NCBI GenBank assembly: GCA_964356195.1
Contig: CAYHGP010000001.1
Location: forward strand, 62,001 to 126,000
DNA: 64,000 nucleotides
Direction of reading: 5' to 3'
DNA from: 2-02-FULL-48-14 sp964356195
Lineage (GTDB): Bacteria > Patescibacteriota > Gracilibacteria > UBA1369 > 2-02-FULL-48-14
A program made the translations under genes and the position numbers. Below are positions 8,013-15,524 of the stretch, piece after piece (position 1 is the first letter of the stretch; each line of letters begins with the position of its first letter). Under the pieces are notes generated by a model. It did not search any database. It was given only the letters and a program-made list of their open reading frames with translations, and was not told where the DNA came from.

Positions 8013-8042
8013 ATACTACGCCTAGTTTAAGGGGGCTGTCAA
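8013..8042 (-). promoter_or_regulatory. Promoter of the aromatic operon
   Basis: On the minus strand a perfect -35 TTGACA (8042-8037) is followed after 18 bp by TAGTAT (8018-8013, 4 of 6 matches to TATAAT). The predicted start near 8006 lies just before the leader-peptide ATG at 8001. No other good promoter is visible before aroA, and the genes below overlap closely, so this promoter probably drives the whole aro-phe-tyr cluster. Confidence 0.6.
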
Positions 8043-8046
8043 TTTC

Positions 8047-8075
8047 TTTACATCAAGGCGGTTTTTGGCTAAAAG
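8047..8075 (+). promoter_or_regulatory. Possible promoter of the U32 gene
   Basis: TTTACA (8047-8052), a 17-bp spacer and TAAAAG (8070-8075) precede the ATG at 8102. The -10 is weak. It would fire divergently from the aromatic operon promoter, with the two -35 elements only 4 bp apart. Confidence 0.3.
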
Positions 8076-8101
8076 AGAGTCACACAGTTTACAGCACTTT
8101 T

Positions 8102-9349
8102 ATGCAAAAAATTGAAATCATGGCTCCGGTAGGTTCGTTTGAGGCCTTTGCAGCGGCGCTGAATGCCGGATGTGACAGTGTCTACTTTGGGGTGGAGCAG
8201 CTCAATATGCGGGCGAGGGCTTCGCACAATTTTACTCTGGAAGAACTTAAGGAAGTGGCTCAAACCTGCCGTGAACACGGGGTTCGTTCTTACCTCACCA
8301 TGAACACCTTGCTGTATCAGCATGACCTTATCTTGATGCGCAAGATTTTGGATGCGGCGAAGGAGGCGGACATTTCAGCGATTATTATTCAGGATATTGC
8401 AGCGATTCAGTACGCGCGTTCCATCGGGCTGTCCATTCATGCGTCCACGCAACTTTCCATCTCCAATTACGAGGCCGTGAAGTTCTACGCGCAGTTTGCG
8501 GATACTATTGTTTTAGCCCGTGAAGTGGACATGGACATGATGCGAGAGATTTGTGAGAACATCGAAAAAGATCAGCTCAAAGGACCTGCCGGAAACTTGG
8601 TTCGCATTGAGGTTTTTGTGCATGGCGCGCTGTGCATCGCGCAAAGCGGTCGTTGCCAAATGAGTTTGATCACCAATAATACTTCGGCTCAGCGTGGGGC
8701 TTGCCTGCAGGAATGTCGGAAAAAATATAAAGTGATTGACGAGGAAACCGGCACGGAAATGGTGATTGATAATGAGTATGTACTTAGTCCGACGGACCTC
8801 TGTTGCTTGCCCTTTTTGGATAAGCTCGCTGCCACCGGCGTGTCTGTCTTTAAGATTGAAGGTCGCGGGAAAAGCGCCGATTATGTGAGCAAAGTGGTGC
8901 AGATGTATCGCGAGGCGCGGGACGCCATTATGGAAAAAACTTTCACGCAAGAAAAGATTGATCATTGGATGGAGGAGCTGAAAAGTGTGTACAATCGGGG
9001 GTTTTCCGAGGGTTATTACTTGGGACGAAAGCTTCCGGAGTGGAGCGGGTTTTCCGGAAATAAATCAACGGATGAAAAGATTTATGTGGGTGAGGTGAGC
9101 CACTATTTCCCAAAGGCGAAAGCGGCGGAATTGAATACTTTGGCGCATGAAATCAAAAAAGGAGATCGATTTGTGATTATTGGGAAAACGACTGGAGCGG
9201 TGTATGGCAGTGTTGAGAATATGTTGAAAGAGAATGTGAGCGTTGAAACGTCCGGCAAGCAATGTCTAGTCACGATTCCATTGGCGGAAACGGTTCGCGA
9301 GCATGACAAGATTTATCTTCTTAAATCCCGCGCTCTCGATGTCCTTTAA
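8102..9349 (+). CDS. U32 family protein, likely tRNA uridine 5-hydroxylation (TrhP-like)
   Basis: 415 aa. The N-terminus EIMAPVGSFEAFAAALNAGCDSVYFG is typical of U32 TIM barrels, and EVFVHGALCIAQSGRCQMS matches the U32 family signature. Cys178, Cys185, Cys201 and Cys205 fit the four-Cys [4Fe-4S] site found in UbiU/UbiV and TrhP. Characterised U32 proteins are redox hydroxylation enzymes (tRNA ho5U34, rRNA, ubiquinone) rather than proteases. Two neighbours fit: a ferredoxin gene overlaps the 3-prime end, and the divergent operon makes prephenate, which E. coli TrhP-dependent hydroxylation requires. The TrhP assignment over other U32 members is inference. Confidence 0.8.
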   Translation: MQKIEIMAPVGSFEAFAAALNAGCDSVYFGVEQLNMRARASHNFTLEELKEVAQTCREHGVRSYLTMNTLLYQHDLILMRKILDAAKEADISAIIIQDIAAIQYARSIGLSIHASTQLSISNYEAVKFYAQFADTIVLAREVDMDMMREICENIEKDQLKGPAGNLVRIEVFVHGALCIAQSGRCQMSLITNNTSAQRGACLQECRKKYKVIDEETGTEMVIDNEYVLSPTDLCCLPFLDKLAATGVSVFKIEGRGKSADYVSKVVQMYREARDAIMEKTFTQEKIDHWMEELKSVYNRGFSEGYYLGRKLPEWSGFSGNKSTDEKIYVGEVSHYFPKAKAAELNTLAHEIKKGDRFVIIGKTTGAVYGSVENMLKENVSVETSGKQCLVTIPLAETVREHDKIYLLKSRALDVL

Positions 9350-9578
9350 AATTGTTCATTTCCGTAATGGCTGTATTGGGTGCAACTCCTGCGTGAATAT
9401 CGCTCCGCAGTCTTGGATGATGGACGAAAAAGAAGGGAAAGCGGTGCTGGTGGGAGGTGAAAAAAAAAGAGACGTGTATGTGGCGGAAGCTTTTGACTGT
9501 GATTTGGAGGACAATAAACGCGCGGCGGCTGCGTGTCCGATGCGCATCATTCAGATCAACGGGGGAGGTGCGGAGTGA
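9339..9578 (+). CDS. Single-cluster ferredoxin
   Basis: 79 aa from ATG 9339. The start lies inside the last codons of the U32 gene (11-bp overlap in another frame); an in-frame upstream start at 9303 is less likely because the family begins close to the cluster motif. CIGCNSC at residues ~12-18 plus a distal CP pair (AAACPM) gives four Cys for one [4Fe-4S] (or [3Fe-4S]) cluster. The overlap with the U32 gene suggests translational coupling and that it supplies electrons to, or co-functions with, that Fe-S protein. This partnership is inferred from position only. Confidence 0.85.
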   Translation: MSFKIVHFRNGCIGCNSCVNIAPQSWMMDEKEGKAVLVGGEKKRDVYVAEAFDCDLEDNKRAAAACPMRIIQINGGGAE

Positions 9579-9579
9579 T

Positions 9580-9608
9580 TTGACGACACTAGTGAATCGT
9601 GGTTTACT
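9580..9608 (+). promoter_or_regulatory. Promoter upstream of the 580-aa gene
   Basis: TTGACG (9580-9585), a 17-bp spacer and TTTACT (9603-9608) lie 19 nt before the GTG start at 9627. There is no Shine-Dalgarno in between. Confidence 0.45.
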
Positions 9609-9626
9609 AAAGACTGTCTTTTTTTC

Positions 9627-11369
9627 GTGTCTACTTCTTTGAGTCCATTTCCGGAGGGGAGCGTCCATGAGGAGGAGCTTGATGATGTGGAACTTCTTCG
9701 TCACGTTAATCGAGGAGATCCGACTGGGAAAGAACGATTGGAAGCGCTCCTTCCTGAGCTGACACCGGATGAAATTGCCTTGCGGTGTGATGAGCTTGGG
9801 TTTTTACGTTACCAAGGTGATCAAGACCCCAATTCTCTCTATGAGCGGTTTTGGTTTTTGCGTCCAGAGGATTTTCATCGTTTGGATGTCGATGCTATGG
9901 ATCTCGGAGATTTTTTTGAGGAAACCTATTACAAGCCAAGTGTTGCCGCCATACGCATGGTGCGTGCTGTCGTTGCATTGGACGTCAATACCGTGTTGGA
10001 AGAAAAACCACCCCTCGTCACTCATGAGGACTATTTACGTTACTTTGAGACCTTTCATTTAGACGTGCTCAGGGAGTTGATACGTAATTTGCATGAAATA
10101 GAGGGGAGTCAGGGGTGCGATGGTCCTTGCCGCGCTATTTGTGGAGCAGGTGCTAAGAGAAGGGTGACAGGAGGGGATATGCCCTTTGAGACGATGCAGT
10201 GGCTTTCTCAACACTTTGGAGAAGAACTTTGTGAAGCAAATCCTGTCCTCTATTCCGCGAGTGATCTCGCGGACTACGGGTACAATAGTAAAAATGGGGC
10301 TGATGTCATTGAATTATTTGAAAAAACTACCGATAGGTATCCTTACGTCTCAACGGCCTATCGTCTCGACAAAAAAGCGATAGACTTTCTTTTTGACTTA
10401 GTCGTTCGTCGCGGACGACGCGTTGATCGTATCTCTCGTCTTGTTACGGGGAAAAAGGGAGAAGATTTAGAGGTCTTGCTCGATAAACTGAGGCAGCGAG
10501 CAGCCGAAGAAGGGAATGTTTTAGATGACGAAGCTATTGGGAGTATTTCTCGTGCCTTTTTGCAAGGAGATAAGGGTGGAATGAATACGATGATGGGCAA
10601 TGCCGTTCGGCCTAGTACACCAGAAAGTACTATGACGAAGGAGCACGTTGCGTGTTCTCACGGGGTTGTCCTGAGGGCAGGGAAGGGCTTTTTTGGTTTG
10701 GTTGTTCGTCCGGCTTCCAAGATTTTTCCCGATGGCAGGGCAATGTTTCCAATTCGTCCTGACGCAAGTGGGCAGGTTCGTTTTCCGCAGCTTCTTCATA
10801 CGGATCTCACTCTTGTCCCCTTCTCTGGAGTACGAAAGGTAGTGTTGGGGCCAAAATGGACCATTATGGACAATGAATCCGGTGGAATTTCGGAAAAAGA
10901 AACAAGAAGCTCGCAAGAACAAGCCTTGATAGATGTGAGCCTCTATAAGCAACGTTATCTTACGCTCGAAAGTTTCTTTCTTACCGTTGACTCACAAACA
11001 GGAAGGGCCGTTCGTTTATCGGAAGTCCTCAGGAGGGGTTTGTCCGGACGAGAAAATATACCGCCGGAAGACCGCAGGGAAACTCTGACGAGAGTCAGAA
11101 ACGGGATAGCTTTTATTAAGCGTTGCCTTCATTATAGTCGAGAGGGGGCTCAGGAGCTCTATGAGCGATACGCTGACAACAAGAACGTGACTTTGGAAGT
11201 TGCTCAATACTATGCGGCCACTTTGAATGAAGTGTTCGACGAGCTTGAGTCCCTTTATAGCTTGTTAGGGGCTTTAAGTGGGGCTGACGGAGTGGATGAA
11301 GTGGCGAGTTTGCAAGAAGAACTCCTACAAGTATTAGGATCCTTGCAAGAAGAGAAGACAACGCTGTAA
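9627..11369 (+). CDS. Unrecognised 580-aa soluble protein
   Basis: GTG start at 9627. No signal peptide or membrane segment is visible. The protein is acidic at both ends. It has a short Cys cluster CDGPCRAICGAG near residue ~165, which could bind metal. A basic segment RRGRRVDRISRLVTGKKG lies near the middle, a beta-rich segment with FGLVVRPASKIFPDGRAMFP follows, and the C-terminal ~130 residues are helical and Leu/Glu-rich. I do not recognise the family. It has its own predicted promoter and converges on the ABC-F gene 15 bp away. Likely a lineage-specific cytoplasmic protein. Confidence 0.75.
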   Translation: MSTSLSPFPEGSVHEEELDDVELLRHVNRGDPTGKERLEALLPELTPDEIALRCDELGFLRYQGDQDPNSLYERFWFLRPEDFHRLDVDAMDLGDFFEETYYKPSVAAIRMVRAVVALDVNTVLEEKPPLVTHEDYLRYFETFHLDVLRELIRNLHEIEGSQGCDGPCRAICGAGAKRRVTGGDMPFETMQWLSQHFGEELCEANPVLYSASDLADYGYNSKNGADVIELFEKTTDRYPYVSTAYRLDKKAIDFLFDLVVRRGRRVDRISRLVTGKKGEDLEVLLDKLRQRAAEEGNVLDDEAIGSISRAFLQGDKGGMNTMMGNAVRPSTPESTMTKEHVACSHGVVLRAGKGFFGLVVRPASKIFPDGRAMFPIRPDASGQVRFPQLLHTDLTLVPFSGVRKVVLGPKWTIMDNESGGISEKETRSSQEQALIDVSLYKQRYLTLESFFLTVDSQTGRAVRLSEVLRRGLSGRENIPPEDRRETLTRVRNGIAFIKRCLHYSREGAQELYERYADNKNVTLEVAQYYAATLNEVFDELESLYSLLGALSGADGVDEVASLQEELLQVLGSLQEEKTTL

Positions 11370-11384
11370 ATTGAAAACTGCGAT

Positions 11385-12809
11385 TCATCGCAGCGTGACT
11401 TTGTTTGTGATGCCGATTTTTTTGAGGAAATGGGTGTCGTGGGAAATAATTACCATGGCGATTCCTTGTTCGAGCAGAAAGCGCTCGAGGTCTTCGCGGA
11501 GGAAGAGGTCGAGGTGGTTGGTGGGTTCATCCAGCAAGAGAAGGTCAGGCTTGTTGGTGAGCAGAATGGCGAATTCCAGGCGACGCTTTTGTCCGTAGCT
11601 GAGGGTTTTGATTTTGGAGTCCATGAACTCGGCGGGAAAGAGGTAATTGGCAAGTGTGCTGCGTCCGGCGGTGTATTCGATGCGGGTGTTTGCGCCGAAT
11701 TCATCGATTACGGTTTTGTCGGGATTGAGGCGGGAAAATTGGCCGAGGTAGCCAATCTTGATGTTTGCGCGAAGCGTGAGCTGGCCTTTAAAATCTTTGT
11801 CGGTGCCGCTGAGGATGTTGAGCAGCGTACTTTTGCCGGACCCGTTCGGGCCTTCAAGCAAAACGCGGTCGCCTTGTTCCACTTTGAGTCGAACGTCTTT
11901 TAAAATTTGTCGGTCATCGAAGGTTTTATTTTCCACGAAGACGGAGAGTACGGTGCCTTTCTGGCCTTGTTCAAGATTCTTCATGCGAACACGCGGGTCG
12001 GCCACGGGAGCGGGCGGGGCTTTCTTTTCCATGCGTTCGAGGGCTTTCTTTTTTTGGCCCACGGTTGCTGAAAATTTGTACTTTGGATGGTTGGCATTTT
12101 CGGCAAGCCACTCTTCCAGCTCGGTGACTTCGCGTTGGCTGAACTCGTGGAGTTGCAGGCGTTTTTGGTAACGCTCGTAGCGGTCGATGAGGAATTGGTC
12201 GTAGTTACAGCCGTAGACTTCGATGTTGTGTTCGGCGGAAATTTCCCAAATTTGATCGGCCACCGCGTTGATGAAGGCTCGGTCGTGAGACACGAAAGCT
12301 ACGGTTCCTTTGAAGTCGCGGACAAATGTTTTGAGCCACTCGATGCTTTGGACGTCGAGATGGTTGGTGGGCTCATCGAGCAAGAGAATCGTGGGTTCTT
12401 TGAGGAGTAGTTCGGCCAGGGCGATGCGAACACGCTGACCTCCGCTTAAGGTTTTTAAAGAGAGCAGCGTGGTGTCCAGAGGCAGGTCCACTTCTTGCAA
12501 AACAATGTCGATTTGGTAGCTCATCCATTCCTCTTCGAGTTTGCTTGCCAAATAATCGCCCACGGTTTGTTCTTCGTCCGGGAATACGATGTCTTGGGGA
12601 AGGGTGACGATGAGTTCTTGGGAACAATTTACGGAACCGTTGCTGGGCTCAAGCTCGCCGGTGAGGAGCTTTAAAAGGGTCGACTTCCCGCAACCGTTTT
12701 TCCCTACAATCGCAACGCGTTTTTTGGAGGCGCTGTCGAGAGAGACGTCGATGCCTTCGAAGAGCGGGCCGCTTGAGGTTTCGAAGGAAAGGGATTTTGT
12801 GATGAGCAT
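11385..12809 (-). CDS. ABC-F family ATPase
   Basis: 474 aa with two ABC domains and no membrane segments. Domain 1 has GKNGCGKST, signature LSGGQRVRIALAELL and LLLDEPTNHLD. Domain 2 has GPNGSGKST, the degenerate signature LSYGQKRRLEFA and LLLDEPTNHLD. The linker (residues ~230-285) is charged and ends in VRMKNLEQGQKGTV. ABC-F proteins act on ribosomes (EttA, Uup, Vga/Lsa-type protection). The length is shorter than EttA/Uup (~550+), so the subfamily is not clear. It converges with the 580-aa gene; CTGCGATTCATCGCAG (11378-11393) at the junction could form a small hairpin over the stop codon. Confidence 0.93.
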   Translation of the reverse strand: MLITKSLSFETSSGPLFEGIDVSLDSASKKRVAIVGKNGCGKSTLLKLLTGELEPSNGSVNCSQELIVTLPQDIVFPDEEQTVGDYLASKLEEEWMSYQIDIVLQEVDLPLDTTLLSLKTLSGGQRVRIALAELLLKEPTILLLDEPTNHLDVQSIEWLKTFVRDFKGTVAFVSHDRAFINAVADQIWEISAEHNIEVYGCNYDQFLIDRYERYQKRLQLHEFSQREVTELEEWLAENANHPKYKFSATVGQKKKALERMEKKAPPAPVADPRVRMKNLEQGQKGTVLSVFVENKTFDDRQILKDVRLKVEQGDRVLLEGPNGSGKSTLLNILSGTDKDFKGQLTLRANIKIGYLGQFSRLNPDKTVIDEFGANTRIEYTAGRSTLANYLFPAEFMDSKIKTLSYGQKRRLEFAILLTNKPDLLLLDEPTNHLDLFLREDLERFLLEQGIAMVIISHDTHFLKKIGITNKVTLR

Positions 12810-12864
12810 TTTGTCTTAATATGGGCAAGATCAGCACTCTTTTAGCACAAGAGGGTGACTTGGT

Positions 12865-13758
12865 TCAAGGCTCCAGTACGAACCCCACGTTCATAATTGG
12901 GTGCCCAAGCGCTTTCCAGAAGCCAAGCCGAACGGTTTCTTTCAAATGGAGCCCGGCTTGGTCGAATTGAGTTTTCCAGTCGGCAACCGTTCGAAAAGTA
13001 AATGGCATGGCCATGTGAGGTAAGCCCTTGACGGCTCCATTAACGAGATAATCGTAGGCAAGCAAAACGGCGCGTTGAGAAACTTGTGGAAGAGCCAAAA
13101 AAGAGCGAGTACTTTCTAAATCCTCGACGCTTGGGCTGGGGTCGACTTCATTTAGGTCGTCTCCGTAGACGTCTTCAAGAATCAGCACACGCTCCGCCCG
13201 GTTGGCCGCTTGTTTGAGCAATCCCACGTGGGCGTCTGCGGGGGCGTGATGCAAAACCTGGATGAAACTTAGGTTCGACACTGACTCGTCACCTGGAATG
13301 GTCTCCGCGTTAGGCATGGTTGTAAAAGGTAGGTGAAGGGCTTCCGGCTTACGATAATCCAAGACATCCGTCAGCTGAACCTGGTAGCCTCTTCGAGCAA
13401 GGTCTACGCCCAAGTCTCCGGGTCCACACCCCACGTCCATAATGCTTTCTCCTACCATTCTTGCCTGACAAAAATCGGCAATTGCCGGGTTCTTTACGTC
13501 TCTTTTATGGATCCCATAGGCTCTAGAAAATAGGCCTTGTCCGGAAGAAAAAACCGTCCGATGAACTTCCAGGGCTCTTTCATGGATCTGAACTGCCTCC
13601 TCAAACGGTCCACGAAAAGCTTCCAGTAGTTTATTGACCAGGGGCGTTGTCTCTAGCTCCGGCGCAATTCGTCCGTAATGATTCAAGAAATGGCTTCGTA
13701 AAAATGCCATCGCTTCTTGGTCCCCTAATGCTTCTACAACTTGTTCTTCCGGGTTCAT
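12865..13758 (-). CDS. Class I SAM-dependent methyltransferase
   Basis: 297 aa. IMDVGCGPGDLGVDLARRGYQVQLTDV is motif I of the Rossmann-like SAM fold (split here as VGCGPGDLG plus the acidic QLTDV end of strand 2). SNLSFIQVLHHAPAD corresponds to motif II/III, and AERVLILEDVYGDDL to a later strand. The first ~90 residues are helical and have no recognised domain. Substrate unknown. It is divergent from the acidic SLH protein and has a good promoter of its own 19 nt upstream. Confidence 0.8.
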   Translation of the reverse strand: MNPEEQVVEALGDQEAMAFLRSHFLNHYGRIAPELETTPLVNKLLEAFRGPFEEAVQIHERALEVHRTVFSSGQGLFSRAYGIHKRDVKNPAIADFCQARMVGESIMDVGCGPGDLGVDLARRGYQVQLTDVLDYRKPEALHLPFTTMPNAETIPGDESVSNLSFIQVLHHAPADAHVGLLKQAANRAERVLILEDVYGDDLNEVDPSPSVEDLESTRSFLALPQVSQRAVLLAYDYLVNGAVKGLPHMAMPFTFRTVADWKTQFDQAGLHLKETVRLGFWKALGHPIMNVGFVLEP

Positions 13759-13776
13759 ACATATGCAAAGGAAGAT

Positions 13777-13805
13777 ACTGTAATATATTAAGAGGAGTAT
13801 GTCAA
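13777..13805 (-). promoter_or_regulatory. Promoter of the methyltransferase gene
   Basis: Minus strand TTGACA (13805-13800), a 17-bp spacer and TACAGT (13782-13777) end 19 nt before ATG 13758. No Shine-Dalgarno follows. Confidence 0.55.
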
Positions 13806-13845
13806 CAACGAAGGGGTGCTCCCTGGGCTCAGGAGGTGGGGCAGT

Positions 13846-13874
13846 TTGACGTTATCCACATAATCTGCTATAAT
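13846..13874 (+). promoter_or_regulatory. Strong promoter of the acidic SLH protein
   Basis: TTGACG (13846-13851), exactly 17 bp, then a perfect TATAAT (13869-13874). The predicted start near 13881 leaves an untranslated leader of about 15 nt (ending TTAACCAAAAATC) with no Shine-Dalgarno before ATG 13896. It is the closest match to the sigma-70 consensus in the window, fitting an abundant surface protein. Confidence 0.75.
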
Positions 13875-13895
13875 TATACGATTTAACCAAAAATC

Positions 13896-15350
13896 ATGTA
13901 TAAAAACTTATTTGTAGCTCTGCTGGTACTTCTTGTACCTGCATCAATAGCCTTAGCGTCCATCGCTGATATCGAAGTGTCCGTGCTTGACGCAGACGCT
14001 GTTGAATCATCGGATGAAGGGGAAGACTCTGATGATTCAGGTAACGATGAAGGTGAGGATGAAGATGAAGATACTGACTCAGACAGCGAAGATGGCGACG
14101 ATTCCGATGAGGATGAAGAGGAGGATTCTGATATGGAAAATGCAGCTGATAAGATTGAAGACGCTGGGGAAGAAATTGCCGATGCAGAGGAAACCATTGT
14201 TGAGAAAGAAGCTGAAGGTAAGGATGTCTCAGATGCACTTCTTAGACTTGAAGGTGCACGTGAACTTCTAGCTGATGCACAAACTGAATTTGATGCGGGA
14301 AATTATGAAGAAGCAGAATATCTTGCTAAAGAAGCAAAACATGAAGCGATGTACGCCAAAGGTAAAGATATCCACTCAAACAGTGAAGAATCTGAACTTG
14401 GTGAAGACTTTGGAGAATGTATTGCCGAAGCAGTGCTCTCAGATGAAAGTGATGCTGAAGAGTTTGATGAATGTTTCGAAGACTTTGAAGAAGAAATAGC
14501 AGATTTTGTTGAAGAATTATTGTCTGAAGAGGACCAAGCGGCAAACACTGAACTTGACGAAGCCCTTACTTCCCTTGCAGAGACCGTTGAATCTGAACTA
14601 AGCCAGCTACTTCTTGCTCTCGCTGAATTCAATGTCAGCGGAGTAGATGAAGATAAAGTCATTGCGGATATTGAAAGTATCGTTGAATCAGACGATGATC
14701 TTGAAACTCAAGTTTCAGAACTAGAGGATAAGATGGATGAAATCAAAGATGAGTCTACTGCAAACAAGTTCGAAGATGATGTAATCCCATTTAGAGATAC
14801 TGATGATGAAGAATGGTTCTTCAACTTTGTTGATCAGATGGATTCAGAGGCTTGTATCTCAGGATTCAAGGACGAAGCAGGAAATGAACTGGGCGAATTC
14901 CGCCCTTCAAATGAAGTGCTGTTTGGAGAAAGCATGAAGTTTGTACTGCAATGTATTCTCGATGAAGATCCTGAAGATATTGCTGACGGTGATTTCTGGG
15001 CTCGAGGATATGCGCTTAAGTTTCAAGAAGATTTCTCTGATCTACTTAGCGCAGACCTTCTAGGTCGAGTCGAAAATGCTCTCGTAGATGATGCGGAATA
15101 CACTTCAGAAGTTACTCGCGGTGAACTTATTCAACTGATCGTTGATGCACTTGATTTGGATGTTTCAGAAGCAAGCGAAGCTCCTTTCAGTGATGTTGCT
15201 CTAGATCATGCAAATGTAAATGCGATCAACTATGCTCTCAGTAAGGGCGTAATCTCAGGTGATGAGGAAACAAGTACTTTCCGTCCTGATGAAGTTCCAA
15301 ACCGTGCAGAAGTTGCAAAGATCATTATCCTTGCTAAACAGTTGTTCTAA
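13896..15350 (+). CDS. Very acidic secreted protein with C-terminal SLH repeats
   Basis: 484 aa. Signal peptide: residues 1-21, MYKNLFVALLVLLVPASIALA. Residues ~38-80 are an almost uninterrupted run of Asp, Glu and Ser. Residues ~80-165 form a Glu/Ala-rich helical segment of likely coiled coil. The C-terminal half carries SLH-like repeats; the last two are clearest (FSDVALDHANVNAINYALSKGVISG and the FRPDEVPNRAEVAKII segment). SLH domains bind pyruvylated wall polymers, so the protein should sit on the cell surface. The acidic tract could bind Ca2+ or other cations. The gene is visibly more A+T-rich than its neighbours and has the strongest promoter here, suggesting high expression. Confidence 0.85.
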   Translation: MYKNLFVALLVLLVPASIALASIADIEVSVLDADAVESSDEGEDSDDSGNDEGEDEDEDTDSDSEDGDDSDEDEEEDSDMENAADKIEDAGEEIADAEETIVEKEAEGKDVSDALLRLEGARELLADAQTEFDAGNYEEAEYLAKEAKHEAMYAKGKDIHSNSEESELGEDFGECIAEAVLSDESDAEEFDECFEDFEEEIADFVEELLSEEDQAANTELDEALTSLAETVESELSQLLLALAEFNVSGVDEDKVIADIESIVESDDDLETQVSELEDKMDEIKDESTANKFEDDVIPFRDTDDEEWFFNFVDQMDSEACISGFKDEAGNELGEFRPSNEVLFGESMKFVLQCILDEDPEDIADGDFWARGYALKFQEDFSDLLSADLLGRVENALVDDAEYTSEVTRGELIQLIVDALDLDVSEASEAPFSDVALDHANVNAINYALSKGVISGDEETSTFRPDEVPNRAEVAKIIILAKQLF

Positions 15351-15366
15351 ATAGAAGACTTCAATT

Positions 15367-15397
15367 AAAGGGCTACCAATTGGAACGGTAGCCCTTT
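15367..15397 (+). terminator. Terminator after the acidic SLH gene
   Basis: AAAGGGCTACC (15367-15377) pairs perfectly with GGTAGCCCTTT (15387-15397) around a 9-nt loop. An 11-bp stem starts 16 bp after the stop. The following ATCGATTTT is only weakly T-rich. Confidence 0.75.
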
Positions 15398-15467
15398 ATC
15401 GATTTTGCCAACAGCATAGTGCGCCAGGTTCTTTGCAGAATTTTTTAAAAAAACATCCGGGTCTTAC

Positions 15468-15496
15468 TTGCCAGTCTGAAGAAAATAAGGTTAAAT
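15468..15496 (+). promoter_or_regulatory. Possible promoter of the tandem ligase gene
   Basis: TTGCCA (15468-15473), a 17-bp spacer and TTAAAT (15491-15496). GGTTAAATT is repeated 10 bp further on, so a second -10 is possible. ATG 15525 follows 29 nt later without a Shine-Dalgarno. Confidence 0.35.
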
Positions 15497-15524
15497 TGGG
15501 TTAAATTTTTTTCAGCAAAAATTT

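Noticed and set aside
9303..9338. Earlier in-frame start for the ferredoxin
   Set aside because: It would add 12 residues with no family likeness while lengthening the overlap with the U32 gene; ATG 9339 places the cluster motif at the usual distance.
11378..11393. CTGCGATTCATCGCAG as a rho-independent terminator between the 580-aa gene and the ABC-F gene
   Set aside because: It forms a 6-bp hairpin but overlaps the ABC-F stop codon and has no T-run on either strand.
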